A DNA stretch of 64,000 bases from Spirodela intermedia (taxonomy: Eukaryota; Streptophyta; Magnoliopsida; Alismatales; Araceae). The notes under the pieces are model-generated. The model worked only from the letters and a program-made list of their open reading frames with translations. It was not told the DNA's origin and did not search any database. Shown piece by piece: positions 1 through 13,800 of this stretch. The stretch spans positions 3,816,035-3,880,034 of the forward strand of contig LR746272.1 of the NCBI GenBank assembly GCA_902729315.2, read 5' to 3'. Numbering within the stretch: the first letter of the stretch is position 1; each line of letters opens with the position of its first letter. The position numbers were made by a program, and so were the translations under genes.

Positions 1-1955
1 AATACTAAGGTGAAGTTGTCCTCACTAGTACTCATCTTATGAATATAAATATTAGGCTAAAACTCTAGAATATCAAAGTCCTATGGAACTATTGAGTAGA
101 TTCTATCCTCATGTGAAACTAAAGACTCACCTTCATCCAAGGTTATTTGGATGTAATGCCTATGATCATGCTCAAGGGAACCTAGTGGGAAAACTTGAAC
201 CACGATCTATAAAATATATATTTGCTAGGTACTCAACTACACATAAGGGTTATAAGTGTTATAATCCCACTTCTAAAAAAAACTTCATCTCAACTAGTGT
301 GACTTATAATGAGTTGGAGTCATATTATGGGGTGAGAAATCCACAAGAGACAGAGAACTCAATCGTTGATACTGAGTTATAGGACATAAATGAATTCATG
401 ATCCAAAAGACACCCATTCCTAGAATCAAAGAAGTAAAAGTATACAAGAGACGACCTAGAGTAGAGATGCTAGTAGAAATGAATGATTTACCTACACTGC
501 AGAGAAAAAATCAATAGGAGAAACTAGTCCAAGTATAAGAGACATCTCATATTGATAATGCCAACCAAGAAGAGGACCACTAGTTCACTGAAACCAATGA
601 TGATGAGCAACTAGATTGGTCCATTGCTTTATGCAAAGGGAAGAGAAGTTGTATAAGGAAACTACTCTATCCTATGGTCAACTACTTATCATATGATAGG
701 TTAACACCATCATATAAAGCTTTTCTTATGAACTTGAAGACAATTATTATCCCTAAAACAGTAGAAGAAGCCCTGTCACACAACGAATGGAGTCATGCCA
801 TGGATGAAGAGATTGAAGCACTAGAGAAGAATCGTACATGAGACTTAGCCCCTTTACCTTCAGAAAAAAAGTTGGTTGGCTATAAGTGGGTGTATACGCT
901 GAAGTATAAAACTGATGGAACATTGGAAAAATACAAGTAAGGTTGGTGGCTAAAGGTTATTCACAATCTTATGAAATCGAGACGTTTGCTCCTATTACAA
1001 AGTTGAATACTATCCAAAAACTCATAGCATTGGTAGTAAATCTAAGATGGGAAATGCATCAGTTTGATGTGAAAAATGCATTTCTTCACGGAACTTTGGA
1101 GGAAGAATGTTATTTGCACTTGTAATGTTATTTGCACAATTAAATATGTAACCTGGAGGAAGAGTAAATTGGACACTTATTAGATACAGCCTGCAAATAA
1201 CATTATCTTATACACTTGTTTGTGGAAATCTTGTGATCTGGAGAAGCAAGAAGCAACAAGTAGTCACACGATCTAGTGCTGAAGCAGAATTCAGGGCATT
1301 GACCCAAGGGATATGTGAAGGTTTATGGATTCGAGGTCTGCTAGATGAACTAAGAATCAACCAATCAAATCATATGAAACTGTTTTGCGACAACTAGTTA
1401 GAAATGGCTATTGCTCGAAATCCTGTACAACATGACTAAACACATTGAGGTTGATCGACATTTTATGAAAAAAAAGTAGAAACTGAAGATGTAGATCTAG
1501 TATATGTTGGGACATCATAACAGATTGCTGACATATTGACAAAGGGACTCACAAGACCAGTATTTCAAAAGATGGTGTCCAAGTTGGGCATGGGAAACAT
1601 CCATACCCAACTTGAGAGGGGGGGTGTTGAACTCTTTCTAAGATTGTTTTCCTTTCTACCTGTTTCTTTTTATTGTATTTTTGTCCTTTCCCGTCATGCC
1701 CTTTGTTAAGTGGATCCATTAGACTGTTAACGGATCCACTTGAAGACTAATGGAATAGGCCTGGCCCATTAACTCATGTAACCCATATTTAAGCGGGAAA
1801 CCATGATAATTGACGGATTCATTTTGGATTGCAGAAACCCTGCTCCAAGAAGTGGTGACTGGTTCATTTTCCTGGAAGAGGAGGATCGTCAAGATCAACT
1901 CCTTTCATTCTCCAAGTTGCACGAATCTCAATCAAGATCAATTGTCAACAGTTTC
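1..1955 (+). mobile_element. Ty1/copia retrotransposon, 3' part, decayed
   Basis: The 3' part of a copia polyprotein runs into the window from the left. Seen in order: the integrase C-terminal/pre-RT region (about 83-380, with FGCNAYDHAQGN, KLEP and YKCYNPTSKKNF); the start of reverse transcriptase (about 860-1125, with YKWVYTLKYKTDG, FAPITKLNTI and QFDVKNAFLHGTLEEE); then an abrupt jump to RNase H (about 1235-1500, with RSSAEAEFRALTQG and TKHIEVDRHF). The RT catalytic centre between 1125 and 1200 is missing, and there are stops and frameshifts, so the copy is dead. It ends in a purine tract (GAGAGGGGGGG) followed directly by the LTR. Possible target duplication GTTTC at 1951-1955; the other end is outside the window. 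Confidence 0.93.
1625..1950 (+). repeat. 3' LTR of the copia element
   Basis: The LTR starts TGTTGA immediately after the polypurine tract and ends TCAACA, a perfect 6-bp terminal inverted repeat, giving 326 bp. This is an ordinary size for copia LTRs. The 5' LTR is outside the window, so insertion age cannot be estimated here. Confidence 0.88.
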
Positions 1956-3990
1956 TAATGAATAAATCTAGGCTAGGGAAGAACGAAATAAACAATATAT
2001 TCCAAATTAAGAGTAGAAGCTGAATGGAAGGGAATAATAGGTTAGCTGATTAAGTTATGATGCCATTGGTCTGGTGGTTTCAGCCCACACTCTGTTGAGT
2101 TGAAGGGCTTTGAGTCGACCTTATGAAGGCCCCATTTGGCTTATTTTCATCCGACATTTACCTCCTTCCTGCAATGAAACGCCCTCAGAGTCACTTCTGG
2201 AGAATGTTGTCCCGGCATTGTAAAGGCAGCTCATGAAGGAACTACAGGGCCTTCATGATGTTTACCCTTTCTATGACTTCTGTAAAGTTGATGGAAGGAA
2301 TAATACAGTGCAGCCAAGTACCCCCAGGATCTAAATTAAAAGGCGTATTAAGTGACTATATTAATGGAAAACTGAAGGCCCTGGTGGAAAATGGTCCAAA
2401 TATGGTGTGTAGAAACTTGATAACATAATGATTATGTCGTGGATCCTCAGTTTAGTCTGGATCGCAAATCAATTCCCCGTATTAGGAAAACCGATAACTA
2501 GAAAAGTATGAACGCTACTAGAAAAAATGTACATTAAGATGATGCATCTGGAACTTATCATTTGACTAGTGGGATTCATCAAATAACGATAAAGCAACCT
2601 TCAAATTATTATCCCACATAGTTGCAGCTGATCAAAAGTGACAGCTACAATATATTTAGAATAGAAAATTCAAGTTCCTTCCTAGTTTGAATCTAGAGTT
2701 TGGACTGCAGAGTTTGCCCAGCTGCAATATACTTTACATATCTACCTTCATTAGAACATGTGCTTTTTAAAGTTCTTAGCCCAGAGGAGAAGAATGAGGC
2801 TATCCACTAAACCATGGAGTCATCCCCATGTTAGCACTTGGTGGAGTCAGCTGGGCAATTAAGGTCTATCCCCAACTTCTCCTATAGGAGGGAAAAGGAG
2901 AACAGAGTGAGAAAGGAAAGAAAAAATATATTGTAATCACTACAATCATTAAAAAAAAATTGAGGTAAAATAATCTTAAGTGAAGCCTGATAAATTCAAG
3001 AACGGATAATAAGCACTTATTGCTGAAGGATTCATAATTATGATGTCTCATACTACCCTTTGGTCATTTATCGTTTGCCTAATTTTGTTTTTGTTTTCTA
3101 TACTTCAATCTGAGTCGAGTTTCTCCAGTTTCGTATATGTAAAGAGGCAAAATAATGTATAGGTTCATTTTCTAGCTCAAATAGTAGAAGAGTTTATTCT
3201 TTTCAGATCTTGTTCATTCTGATGTTTAGAAACACTTTACGGAAAGTTATCATTTTACAAGTTTGACTGGTAAGTACATACATTTTATTTGGATCTATCT
3301 AATGAAAGCTCAAGAAGCTGCCCACATTATATTCATTTACTCTACAAAATGATAGAAACTTAGTTCAGAAAAAAGGGTTGTGAGGCCCTGACTAGATAAT
3401 GTCAAGTAATCGGACATAAAATTACATATCATTTTTTAAGATAAAGAAATACAACATGGATCATCGTTTGTCTGTACACTAGATAAAATGGAAAGTTGAA
3501 AGGAAGAATTTTGACCTTGTAGAGATCATTGGAGCATAATTACTTCAACAACATCGACCACAGATGTTTACGTTAAAACTTTACCCACAACAGCTAGGTT
3601 ACGAATAAAATGCTATATAGGGTCTTAGAGAACTTGCCCCCACACATACACTCTTTCTCTTCTGGGCCAAAAATTATTACCTCCATCATCAAAAGTATTT
3701 GGATGCCTTTGTTTTACAATCTATACTCAACCTGGCTCGTCAAAATCGAACCCTCATGCCTTCAAAGGTACCTTGGCCAGTCATCCAGAAAAAAGAGGTA
3801 CAAGTGTCTTCATCCTTAAACTAGAAAAAACTAGATCCTTAAGATGTTACTTCTGCTCCATGAGGGGACATTATTGTCTCCTTAAACTCGATAGAAAAGC
3901 TCGTAATCAAAGTGCTATTTGCTGTGTTTGATGATGAATAAATGCTGGCTTACTCTAAGAGAAGGAATGTAATTGTCCTCATATGTTAAG
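1956..3990. other. No gene recognised (between copia fragments)
   Basis: If the copper ATPase gene continues to the left, this stretch is part of its intron 11. I looked on the minus strand for the expected downstream exons (HP motif, GDGxNDxxAL hinge motif, last membrane segments) and found none. A mononucleotide A run and scattered short frames are the only features. Confidence 0.5.
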
Positions 3991-4019
3991 ATTATTCTCA
4001 AGAAGATGTAGGGCCCTTA

Positions 4020-4335
4020 AGGAACCTGAACAAGTCCCATCATATGCCAATCTGTACTACTGTTAAGTCTTTCGACATTCATATTGTGACAGCAAGACAG
4101 CAGTAAATATCGCAAATAACCCCATTAAGATCTCAGGAAAAAGCACACTATGATGACTAGCATTCATCAGGGAAGAAATTAAATTCTGCAGAACTTTGCG
4201 TGCCATATGTTCAGTCTTAAAATCAGGTTGCTGATGTTTTCACCAAGGAACATCTAAAGACCTAGAGAATTCAACTAAGTTGAAGATAAAAAATATAAAT
4301 GTTTAGCTTAAAAGGGAGCGTTGTAAAAACATTTT
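4020..4335 (+). mobile_element. Second copia fragment (RNase H end)
   Basis: Broken copia RNase H tail: SKTAVNIANNPI near 4090-4125, then a frameshift, then NQVADVFTKEHLK near 4225-4260, followed by a purine-rich AAAAGGGAG that resembles a polypurine tract. The order and spacing match the copia C-terminus (DSK..A..IANNP...HIE.D...F...V.T..Q.ADVFTK). No convincing LTR follows, so the fragment is probably cut off. Same strand as the copia element at the left edge but a different sequence. Confidence 0.75.
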
Positions 4336-4823
4336 ATTTTCATTGGGGTTTAAGTTATTGGGCTACTGAGATCAAATATCTCAGCCAATACCCATTAAAT
4401 CCATGGCATTCTTGATTTCTGTATCTAGGTAGTATTTATGAAGTATCCCCTAATTTTTTTCCAGTTCACATCCATCCCAGGCTCTTTTTTCTTCTCATTT
4501 CTACTTCTCTAATTTGTTTACCATAATTCACTATTCCGTGTATTAGATTTCGAAGTTACCCATTAGGAGATACCATATAGAAAAGAACCTAGATAAAAAA
4601 TCTCGAAAGAAACATGAGAACCTACCTTTGACCATCAAGATCGAGCCTTACACACCCCTGAAACTCACTAAACATTAATCTGAGCATTAATCTAACTCAT
4701 GCAAGAAAACAACTAAGTAAAAGGCAAACCCTGAATTAAGTTAGTGTGAGCTAGACTGTCGTCACTAATCCAATGAAAAACAATCAACTATTTCAGAAAC
4801 AAAAAAGCCTAAGCCAAACTTAC

Positions 4824-7800
4824 CCCGTATTTTCACTACCCTCACTTTCGAAGGTCAACACTTTGGTCACCATTGGTTTCCCATTTGTCAGGGTTCCTGT
4901 TTTATCAAATACAATTGTATCGACTCCAGCAAAATTCTCCAAGACATTCCCACCACGAATAAGGAGCCCTCTCGTAGCTCCTATTGAAGTTCCAACCTGA
5001 TCAGAATTAGTATAACACCATCATCTTAAATTTCTCACGAGTAGTAGTTAACTCCCATTAAAATAGAGTTGAAATTTGAAATAGTACCATAACAGCAGTA
5101 GGGGTTGCCAAGCCGAGTGCACATGGACAAGCAACAACCTGTAGATGATTTTGACAATCAAAGGTAGGGCAGGTAAGTGGATCAGAATTTTGATATTCTC
5201 ATTTCAGTGAAATGAAGTTAATATTACTGCACAAAGGTAACATTGAAAAGGTATTAAAAAATTTAATAAAAAACGAGCCTTAAGCATTTGAATCACACCA
5301 GACAATGCTTGTGGTTTGCTTGATATTCCACGTTTAGAATTGAGTCATGTTGGGAAAAGTGGGGGGCATCTAAAATTAAAAAACCAGGAGTTTCAATCAC
5401 TTGGATATCTCCTTTATGAATTCAATAGTAGTAAAAAGTTAACTGAGTCATTAGCAAGATTTGGTTTAAAAAATCACAGAATGTTCACTGCCCAGCAGTG
5501 AATAAGGCAAATCTGTCAACTGTCCTATAATAAATGGTTTCTCTGTCTCTCCTTTCTCTTCTGAAGCCAGCACAACGACAAGCATGCTCAATCTACAACA
5601 GATCACTTTATGCTTTTAAAACATTATCACATAGGAGAGATTATAAAAAATTCAAGAAATCATCTCCAGAGAACATTGAAACTTACAATACCTAGTTGTG
5701 CAAAGTATTTTTCGATACCTACAGATGCTTATAATGCAAGTGTCACTTATTGCAAGACATGAGCGGGGTGGGTTTTGCAGTAATTTTCCGTAACAATATA
5801 TGCTCTTATTGTTAACTAAATTGTTGACAATTACAGGCAGACCTTCTTTTGATCATTTATCGATAATAATCCTAAAAGGGTTGTGACTGATGATAATCAA
5901 ACGTATTTCAAAGATTTGAACAATCTATAGACTTCCAATTTAGGAGATAAAATTGGAGGTCATATGCTAAGTTTACTTGGACCACTTATTAGTGCAGAAG
6001 TGAGTCAGGAAGTGTAATCATGTGAGCGATCCGCTTTCTGTTCTAACCAGCCAAGGATGTATATTAGGAATGCCATAATATACTTTCCGAAGTGCTAATA
6101 TGATTATGGTACGGCAACAGACACAGGCTGCAACCACCTAGATGCATTATCATCTACTCCCACTGTAAATAAAAAAGAGCATAGCGTCATGTGTTGCAAG
6201 ATGTCATACAAATTTTGATGATTGTTAATGCACATGATGTCTGAAATATCATCTTGTCCACCCTGATTTGGCGCCTCTACATTTAGTATACATAATAGTT
6301 CCAGGTTTTACATGGTCATACATTTACGAATTATAGCGACTTAAGTTGGATTCCATAAAACAGAAACATTAATTGCACAAATGATGAATATCAAGTCCTG
6401 CACTGGCACACAAAGTAAATAAATACCATTCCTATCAACCAACAAAGTTAGGGCATGAGTCTTTCCGATGAAATCATAAATTCCATTGAGTTCATCGATC
6501 AGAACAAAGCAAAAAATGTGCATTGAATCATAACCACGTAATGACATTGGGATATTCAAAACACAGTAATAATCATAGTTGATAATTCTTACTATCATAG
6601 TCATGTGATCATCTAAACGAAATACATTGCAAAAAAAATCATGTGAATTCGTCACAGATGGTAATAAGTCATCAAGGGTGTTACAAATTGAGCATAGGAG
6701 ATTAGAAATCATACAAATCATATTATAGCTATGCCATAAATCATACTGTATTAAACAGATCAAATATATTAAAATGGGAACTCATAGAACTGCTCAACCT
6801 TGAGATTGCAGGATCTGAATAGCCAAAATCTCATTCTCATAAATGACCACATTCTACAACCTCGTTTACGTCTGTATAAATTTTAAAAGAGCCAATGGGC
6901 TCCTCCACCATTTTAGCACTATGGATTTTGACAGAGAAAAGAAAGCTATCATCTTACAGGAGACACATTCTCTTTAAACCCAATCACTAAACCCTAATGT
7001 TCTAGTGAGGGGAAAATGTATTTAATTGTTGGAAGAGACAAGTGGCTCAGTTGCATTAAAAAAATACTGACCACCTTGGAAGCTCCCCCTTTGTAACTTT
7101 AGATAAAACCAATAAAATATCGTATTTTTCATTCAGCATTTAAATAGAAAAATACAGATCTCGCTATCCACTTGCCTTCTTTTGGAAACTAGGTTATCCT
7201 TTGTCCATGACATTTGAGAACCTAACACAAGTTTCATCACAGGTTTCATGGAAGAACTAAACAGCCAAGATGCGGGCACTTTTTTTCTTCCATAAATAAG
7301 ACTGACGTCAGGGATGCATGCCTAAGGTCAAGCACTAAATCAATGAACTCTTCTCAGACTACCCTCACAAGATGGAAGAAGATTAAGCAACAATGATGTG
7401 TACAAAAAAAAGCCTAACTAGAAAGAGAGCAATTCTATCAAGAAGTGAGATTTATTTTGCAGGCAGACTTCTACTAGTAAAAATTTTAGATGACCGGTTG
7501 TTTCACTCTATGGCCTTCTTTTTCTCAATATTTAAATATGAAAAATAAAATAAAAGCAATGGACATTTCCTCTTTTATGAGAAGATGAGAACAACCCATC
7601 ATTTAGAATTTAAATTAGGAATAATTTTCCTAACAAACGAATCTCACTGAACGGGTCCTTTTTACCAAACAGGACGAAGACTTCATACCTTATGGAACTC
7701 ATCGAGAAAGAAAACCTTACTTGAAAATCAAATACACTGGTGGATGCATTGAAACATAACATAACACATGCTCAGTACTTCTAATAGCACAAAATGGTAC

Positions 7801-10800
7801 TCGATATGTATTATCAGAGATGTGTGAAATAGCTTGGGTGCTGTTTTTCTTCTTTAGAAGAGTGGAAAAATGCCCTGCCAAGCAACAATCATCTTGAATC
7901 CTCTTATATGTCAGAGGCTGCATCGAATTGATTCTCTATCTGGGGTTTATCAAGCATGATAGGTGAACAATCACTCGTTGACTTGCGCATTATATTAGTT
8001 TATTGGCAACAGTCACTATTACGCACGTGACTTCATCGTTCCAATTATGTGCATGAATTTACGACAATGATGGATTAGAAAAATGGGGGATTAGTAAGAG
8101 AAATATAAAGAAAGTCACTTAGTTGTGTTCTGAAGACAGTAAAGAATATACCAAGACACTGCAGGAGAGCTGTAATGCTAATGATATTGGACTTCCTTGT
8201 TGCAGAGCAGCTGGTACAAGATGAGGCCCAAGCAAATTCCAGAACATAAATGTAGCAGCAGAGAATGCCATAACACCATAAGTAAAATGCCCAGAAATCT
8301 GCAACCACAATTTACGAATTATAAATATTACAGTAATTACATCCAAGCTCAGAAGTTGTACGGTCATCTTTGATGACTCAAACACAATAAGAAAACAAAC
8401 CTGCATTCCAAGAGCTACATTACCCTCTGATGGACTATAGTAAGCATTGTCAAACCATTAAAATGATGAGAAAACAATTATTTATAGCACTCAATAAAAA
8501 CCAATGACACCATACTTTTATGTAATTTGAAAACAGAACTTTATGTAATTTGAACAATAGTGATCATCACACGGGACAAGCAAAGTTTTTGGCACCCAAC
8601 TAAAGCTGAAGCGTTCATAGAACCCATTTTTCTTATTTTCCTTTCTCCTTTAAATAGGAAGGGCTTGGTAGGGTCCGGTTCCTATCTTTTAGTGGTCCTT
8701 TCAGTTCCACGGTTAAAAGAATGAATTTTAGTTCTCATGAGAAAATCAAGCACTTGGTAAGTATTGACATCAATTTGTGGCAGAACCATGGGTGTCAAAG
8801 TCTGTTGTGACCTTTCAGCAAGTCCAAACTGGATAAAGAGTGATTCCCAATCTAGATCGACAGGTTTTGGGATCAGAGCTCCGAAATTCTGAAGTGTAAA
8901 GTGGAGAACAATTTTAATCAGGATAAACCATTGTTCCATCCCAGTCGGCTAATCAAGGAACTTCTTGGGATGAGCATACATGAGAACAAGGTATTTCCAG
9001 GACGAAATGTGAACTGGAACAACTGGACGCTGGCCCCATAAGCAGTTTCACAATGGCAATACTTGTATTATAGGCTATGAGGTAATCTACTGATCCGGGC
9101 AAGGCATACTGCCTTGGACAAGCAAATCATGGGGGTGACGCTGAGAATTATTTGTTTCTGGGTTGATCAGAGGTCCAGCTTGCTTCTCCCCCCACCCTTT
9201 TCAGCATTCTGGGGTAGTAAGTACCCTTTTTGATTCCGGATGGGGGGGGGCGCAAAAAGAAGCGTCAAAGGCCTTGCCTTATCCAGCAAACACGTCCATA
9301 GGAAATAAAATGAGAATCAGCCAAGACTTATTGTTGATCAACGGAAAGCATTAATTGAATTAAAGAAACTAAAAGGGCCTTCTTCGGTTAAACAAAAAAT
9401 GAAGGGGTGTGATGAATGTGTCACTGGGTCTACCAAAACAAAAGAAACTGTTCCATCCAAACCAGAATGCAAATATTTAGCCTTCAATTCTTTTCCCCCG
9501 TTTCAATTAATAAAACATCAATTATTCCATTATAGAAAATATAAGTTCCAATGGTTTGTGCCGCTATAACCTTTCCGACCACGATTTTTAGTTCTTTCAG
9601 TCAGGTCTTTCACTTGTGTACGAAATCCTCGTATTCTACATTAAGACGTAATCTACAATGAACCAAATATTAGATAGCACGGTAGTACGGACAAATATTA
9701 GAAGCAAGCTATACCTTGCATTTTTGAAATAAAATCCTCAAGTATGTCCTAGAATAGATCCACAATTATTACCTCGTCAGCCAGACGCTGAACAGGAGCT
9801 TCTCTGGACTGTGCTTCTTCCACCATTCTAATAATGTCTCCCATAACAGTTTCGCCGCCAGGCCTTTGGATTTCGATAGTAAGAGTGCCATTCAAGTTGA
9901 TACTTCCAGCTGTCACTTCAGACTTGGAAAGTCCCATAAAATTCTCAAAAAACAATGGAAAGTTCATGGAAGTAAAAATAAAATGATGACTAACAAAATC
10001 AAGTTTTCACTGTAGTAAGTTTTAAGAAAGTTAAGGCACGTGAAGCCAAAAATTTCCCATTCAAGAAACAACACTTCCACAAGAATCATGACAGAAATTT
10101 ACCCCAGGAAGCTTTGTCACTGGAAGTGGCTCCCCAGTGAAGCTTGATTCATCAACTGTGCTTCTTCCAGTTTTGACAGTACCATCAACAGGAACACGGT
10201 CCTATACAATAGATAGATATTCTCAGGGACGAAAAAAAGACAACCGCCAATCCTTAGTTCGTAAAACCGACGTGATCTATAATGCAATGACAGGTGAATA
10301 ATAGCAGCTTCTCAGAACATAAACGGATCATGCATAGTCCCTTCTATTCTCTTATCCACTTCCCACTAATTGCCAGCAATCTTCCTCAGACAAGATGTTA
10401 TACATACTGGGATTCAAAAACCATTCCTTTTCATTGAATTAGAGACAAATACATTTCAGACACAAAGTTTCCAGTCAATATGAGAATCAAGAAAAAAAAA
10501 GGAATTCTCAAACAACTTCTTGTAGCATTGAAAGAAAGAAGTAGCATGTGATGTCGTATTTCTATGAGAAAAATATAAAAAATACATTGTGAAAGAATGC
10601 TTGAAATTGCTCACTCCTGGAAAAACAACAATACGATCTCCAACAGAAAGGCTACCGCAAGGAACTTCAACAATTGAAGTCAACTCTTCAACATCACCAT
10701 CAACCATAAGTCGAGCTGTAGTTGGCAGAATATTCATTAGGCCAGTCATGTCGCTTGTAGCTTTTAGTTTTGCTCTCTGTTCAAGATTCTTTCCCAACAA

Positions 10801-13800
10801 GACAAAGGCTATTAACATAATTGGCTCCTCAAAGAATACCTTCCAGCCCTGTGACAAGTCGAACTTAATTCAATAATGATTACATGAATTGAAAACTTTG
10901 AAAAATAGAAATGTGAATCTTCAAAAAGAAAGAGGGAAACAAAAAAATAGGATAGAAGAAATTCGTGAATTTTACTTTCATTTATGAAATAAAATCAATG
11001 GCCCTTAACTTTCATGAATAAGAATAGTGGATCCTCCATTTTTGAAATAGCAAAAGCATCCATTCGTGAAATCCCTGCAGATAACTATTCATTCACTTTA
11101 CACTTTACAATCATAGAAATCGACCTTTCTATTTGAACGGAGTCGTAGAATAGGAAGCCTGATTTGTGGAGGAAAGAGGGGCCAAAAAATAGAGGAATGT
11201 TGTGAGACAGTAGATAATAGAAGGTGATGGAGAGAGGAGTCAAAGTGCAATAGGTGGGATAGAAAACAAAACTAAACCCTCGACAGTCGCAAAGAATTGC
11301 CGTTCTGAATCAACCTGAGCACTATTTAAGTACCGTAGAGTACCCAAATAATGATTTGGAGGACGTATCACACAATAAGTCGTGTACATGAGATATTGGG
11401 GCTATTCTATTATAGCATACAAAACAGGCGTTATTGTCATAGTTCTATTATACCCTGACATGTAAACTTTGAAAGGGGCTTCTAAGACTCAAGCAAATCT
11501 GATGCAGTATCCTTCAAATGGTTCGTCCTCTGCTTCTAACAACAATAGGAACTGGTCAACAAGAAAGCTTGTGCAGAATTGGTCACTAATTTATCCAATT
11601 GGTGCTTGGACCACGTAGGAATTTGTCTGATGGGCATTGAGACTCAAGTTTCCTTATTCGAGAAATATCCTCTGTTCTTTTGCAATTCTCTATATTCTCA
11701 GCTTCTTAAAATGTCTAGGCCCTTGAAGAATTGCAGGGAGTGTAGAGCAGATCTTTCTAGTTATAGATTGCCAGAGGGGCCCGAATCAGTTAGGTAACGC
11801 TTCTCACAAGAGATCATGTATTGGTTCTTCCCCTTCCAGAAAAGTGGGGCCCATCAAAAGACCAAAAGCCCTCGTTTCTAGGGATCTTTAGGCCAGTTAT
11901 ATCTTTTGAGACGAGGGTTAATGGCTCTCCATTACCGTTTCCAATTATCAAGGGATCTTCTCTCAGCACTGCCCGCCACTGTCCTCTAGGGTCCGTTGCT
12001 GCAGTCGTACCTGCCGGCACCACTCACCACTTCCCCAGGATGTATTTCAGCAGCACTCTCTGGTGCCGATCTACAGGGGGTTATGTTTTTGAAAAATTTA
12101 TTCTATCGTTGCTCTTCTTGTTCTTCCACTTCTGCATTTTTTCCCCAGAAACCTGTTCAAACGCAGCCCTATCTCATCTAGATTCCAAGGTACTGAAACA
12201 AAGACTGTTTGAGCAGAGAAACTATTGAAACTGGATGAAAACAGAGAATAGGAACGGGGTGAAAAAAAACCACATCCAGGAGATATTGATAGGCATATTG
12301 CTGCACATTTTGAATATAAGAACAGGAGTAAACTACAGAGAAAAAGGGGGGAAAAGAGGGAGAAGAAGAAAAAAAATGAAGATGTTGCTTCTTTGGCCAC
12401 ATATGTCACTTCCCTCTTTCAAGCACAGAGCCTGCTCATGATCATCCAGAAGGCTCAGGTTGTACCACTGGTCTGTTTGATATGTCATAACAGGTTAAAA
12501 AATAAAGTGTCAACACTCGTTGACCCAGTTCCTAAACAAAAAGGACTTTTGGGCTTAACCAACGATGGGATGGTCTACTCAGAGGATACGGATACAGAAA
12601 GGACTCTGAAACCTGAAAAAACAAGCCAGGCTGCATGAGCTGGGGTGAGTTGGGCATACTTACAAATCACGCTTGTAAATAGAAAAATTATCACTTCCTT
12701 ATTTGACCCACACCTAAAAATTAACGAATGCTCCTTTAAAAAGAACCTCTTATTTTATGTTTCAAGATGAGCTCAACTATCGAGCATTTACCAGCTGAAT
12801 TCCTCACAAGGTATTTGTAGCTATCATGAAACAATTATGCATCTTATCAAGAATTTAGTGCATTTTAATCATTCATAAGTGGCTGCATGAACCCAGGCAT
12901 ATTCTCATATGCTATATCTTAACACTGTTCAGAAAGACAAGTCATGGTACCTAAGCGCTAATTGGCTCTCTGTGGGCTACCATCGGATCTTTCTCATCAG
13001 ACATTGATATACAGTATGGAGTTATAATTCACGCCTCTCAGTTACACTATTGACAACTAATTTTATAATAACTGATCTCTGACGAAATATATTTACCAAC
13101 ATGGTTAACTCACTTAGAATCCTGTCGGCCACCATCCTGAAACTACTTGCATTAAATTGGTTTCCAATTTATAATCGTTTAAATCCATTTTCAGTCTATC
13201 TAGTCCTCTCCCAGATTCTCGCTCTTGGCGATGTCCATTTACTAAAGTGTGGTCATCAGGTATTCTCCAACCCCATTTTTCCTTGGTTTACTAAGCTCCA
13301 TGTTGGGAAGAAGTTATTATCGGATTCTCTCTTCCATCATCAGCTGTAAAACTTTTGTCAATTTGCCACCATCATAGAGATCTGATACAATGCCAAACCT
13401 ACCTTCTTCCCAACTAGAAGACTAATCATTCTGTATTTCCTCTCCCGCCACAAAAAGTTCCCAATTAATTAAAATAACTGTAGTGTCAGAAACTCAAAGA
13501 ACTAGTTTCAGGTGGAAAAATCGGAAGAAAACCAAGTGGCTCAGCCCAGTTTCCCAGCAAAGAACACTTTTACAAATTCATGGTACTTCCAAGAAGAAAA
13601 CTGCCAAACTAGATGATCATCACTACTTTTATCCATTCTTAGATGGCTCATTGAACCTTTGTCCCAAGGATGCTTACTCTCTACCCACAAAACTCCATTC
13701 CACAGAAGAAAAATATCCATTTCATGGCCCAAACTAGAACAAAGGAAAATACGAAAAACAATGTTCCTTCATATTAAAGTACATTGTGAGATTTATTCCA

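Noticed and set aside
11814-12441. Cluster of overlapping frames in PAA1 intron 5
   Set aside because: Five frames on both strands overlap each other; none has recognisable motifs or splice-compatible context.
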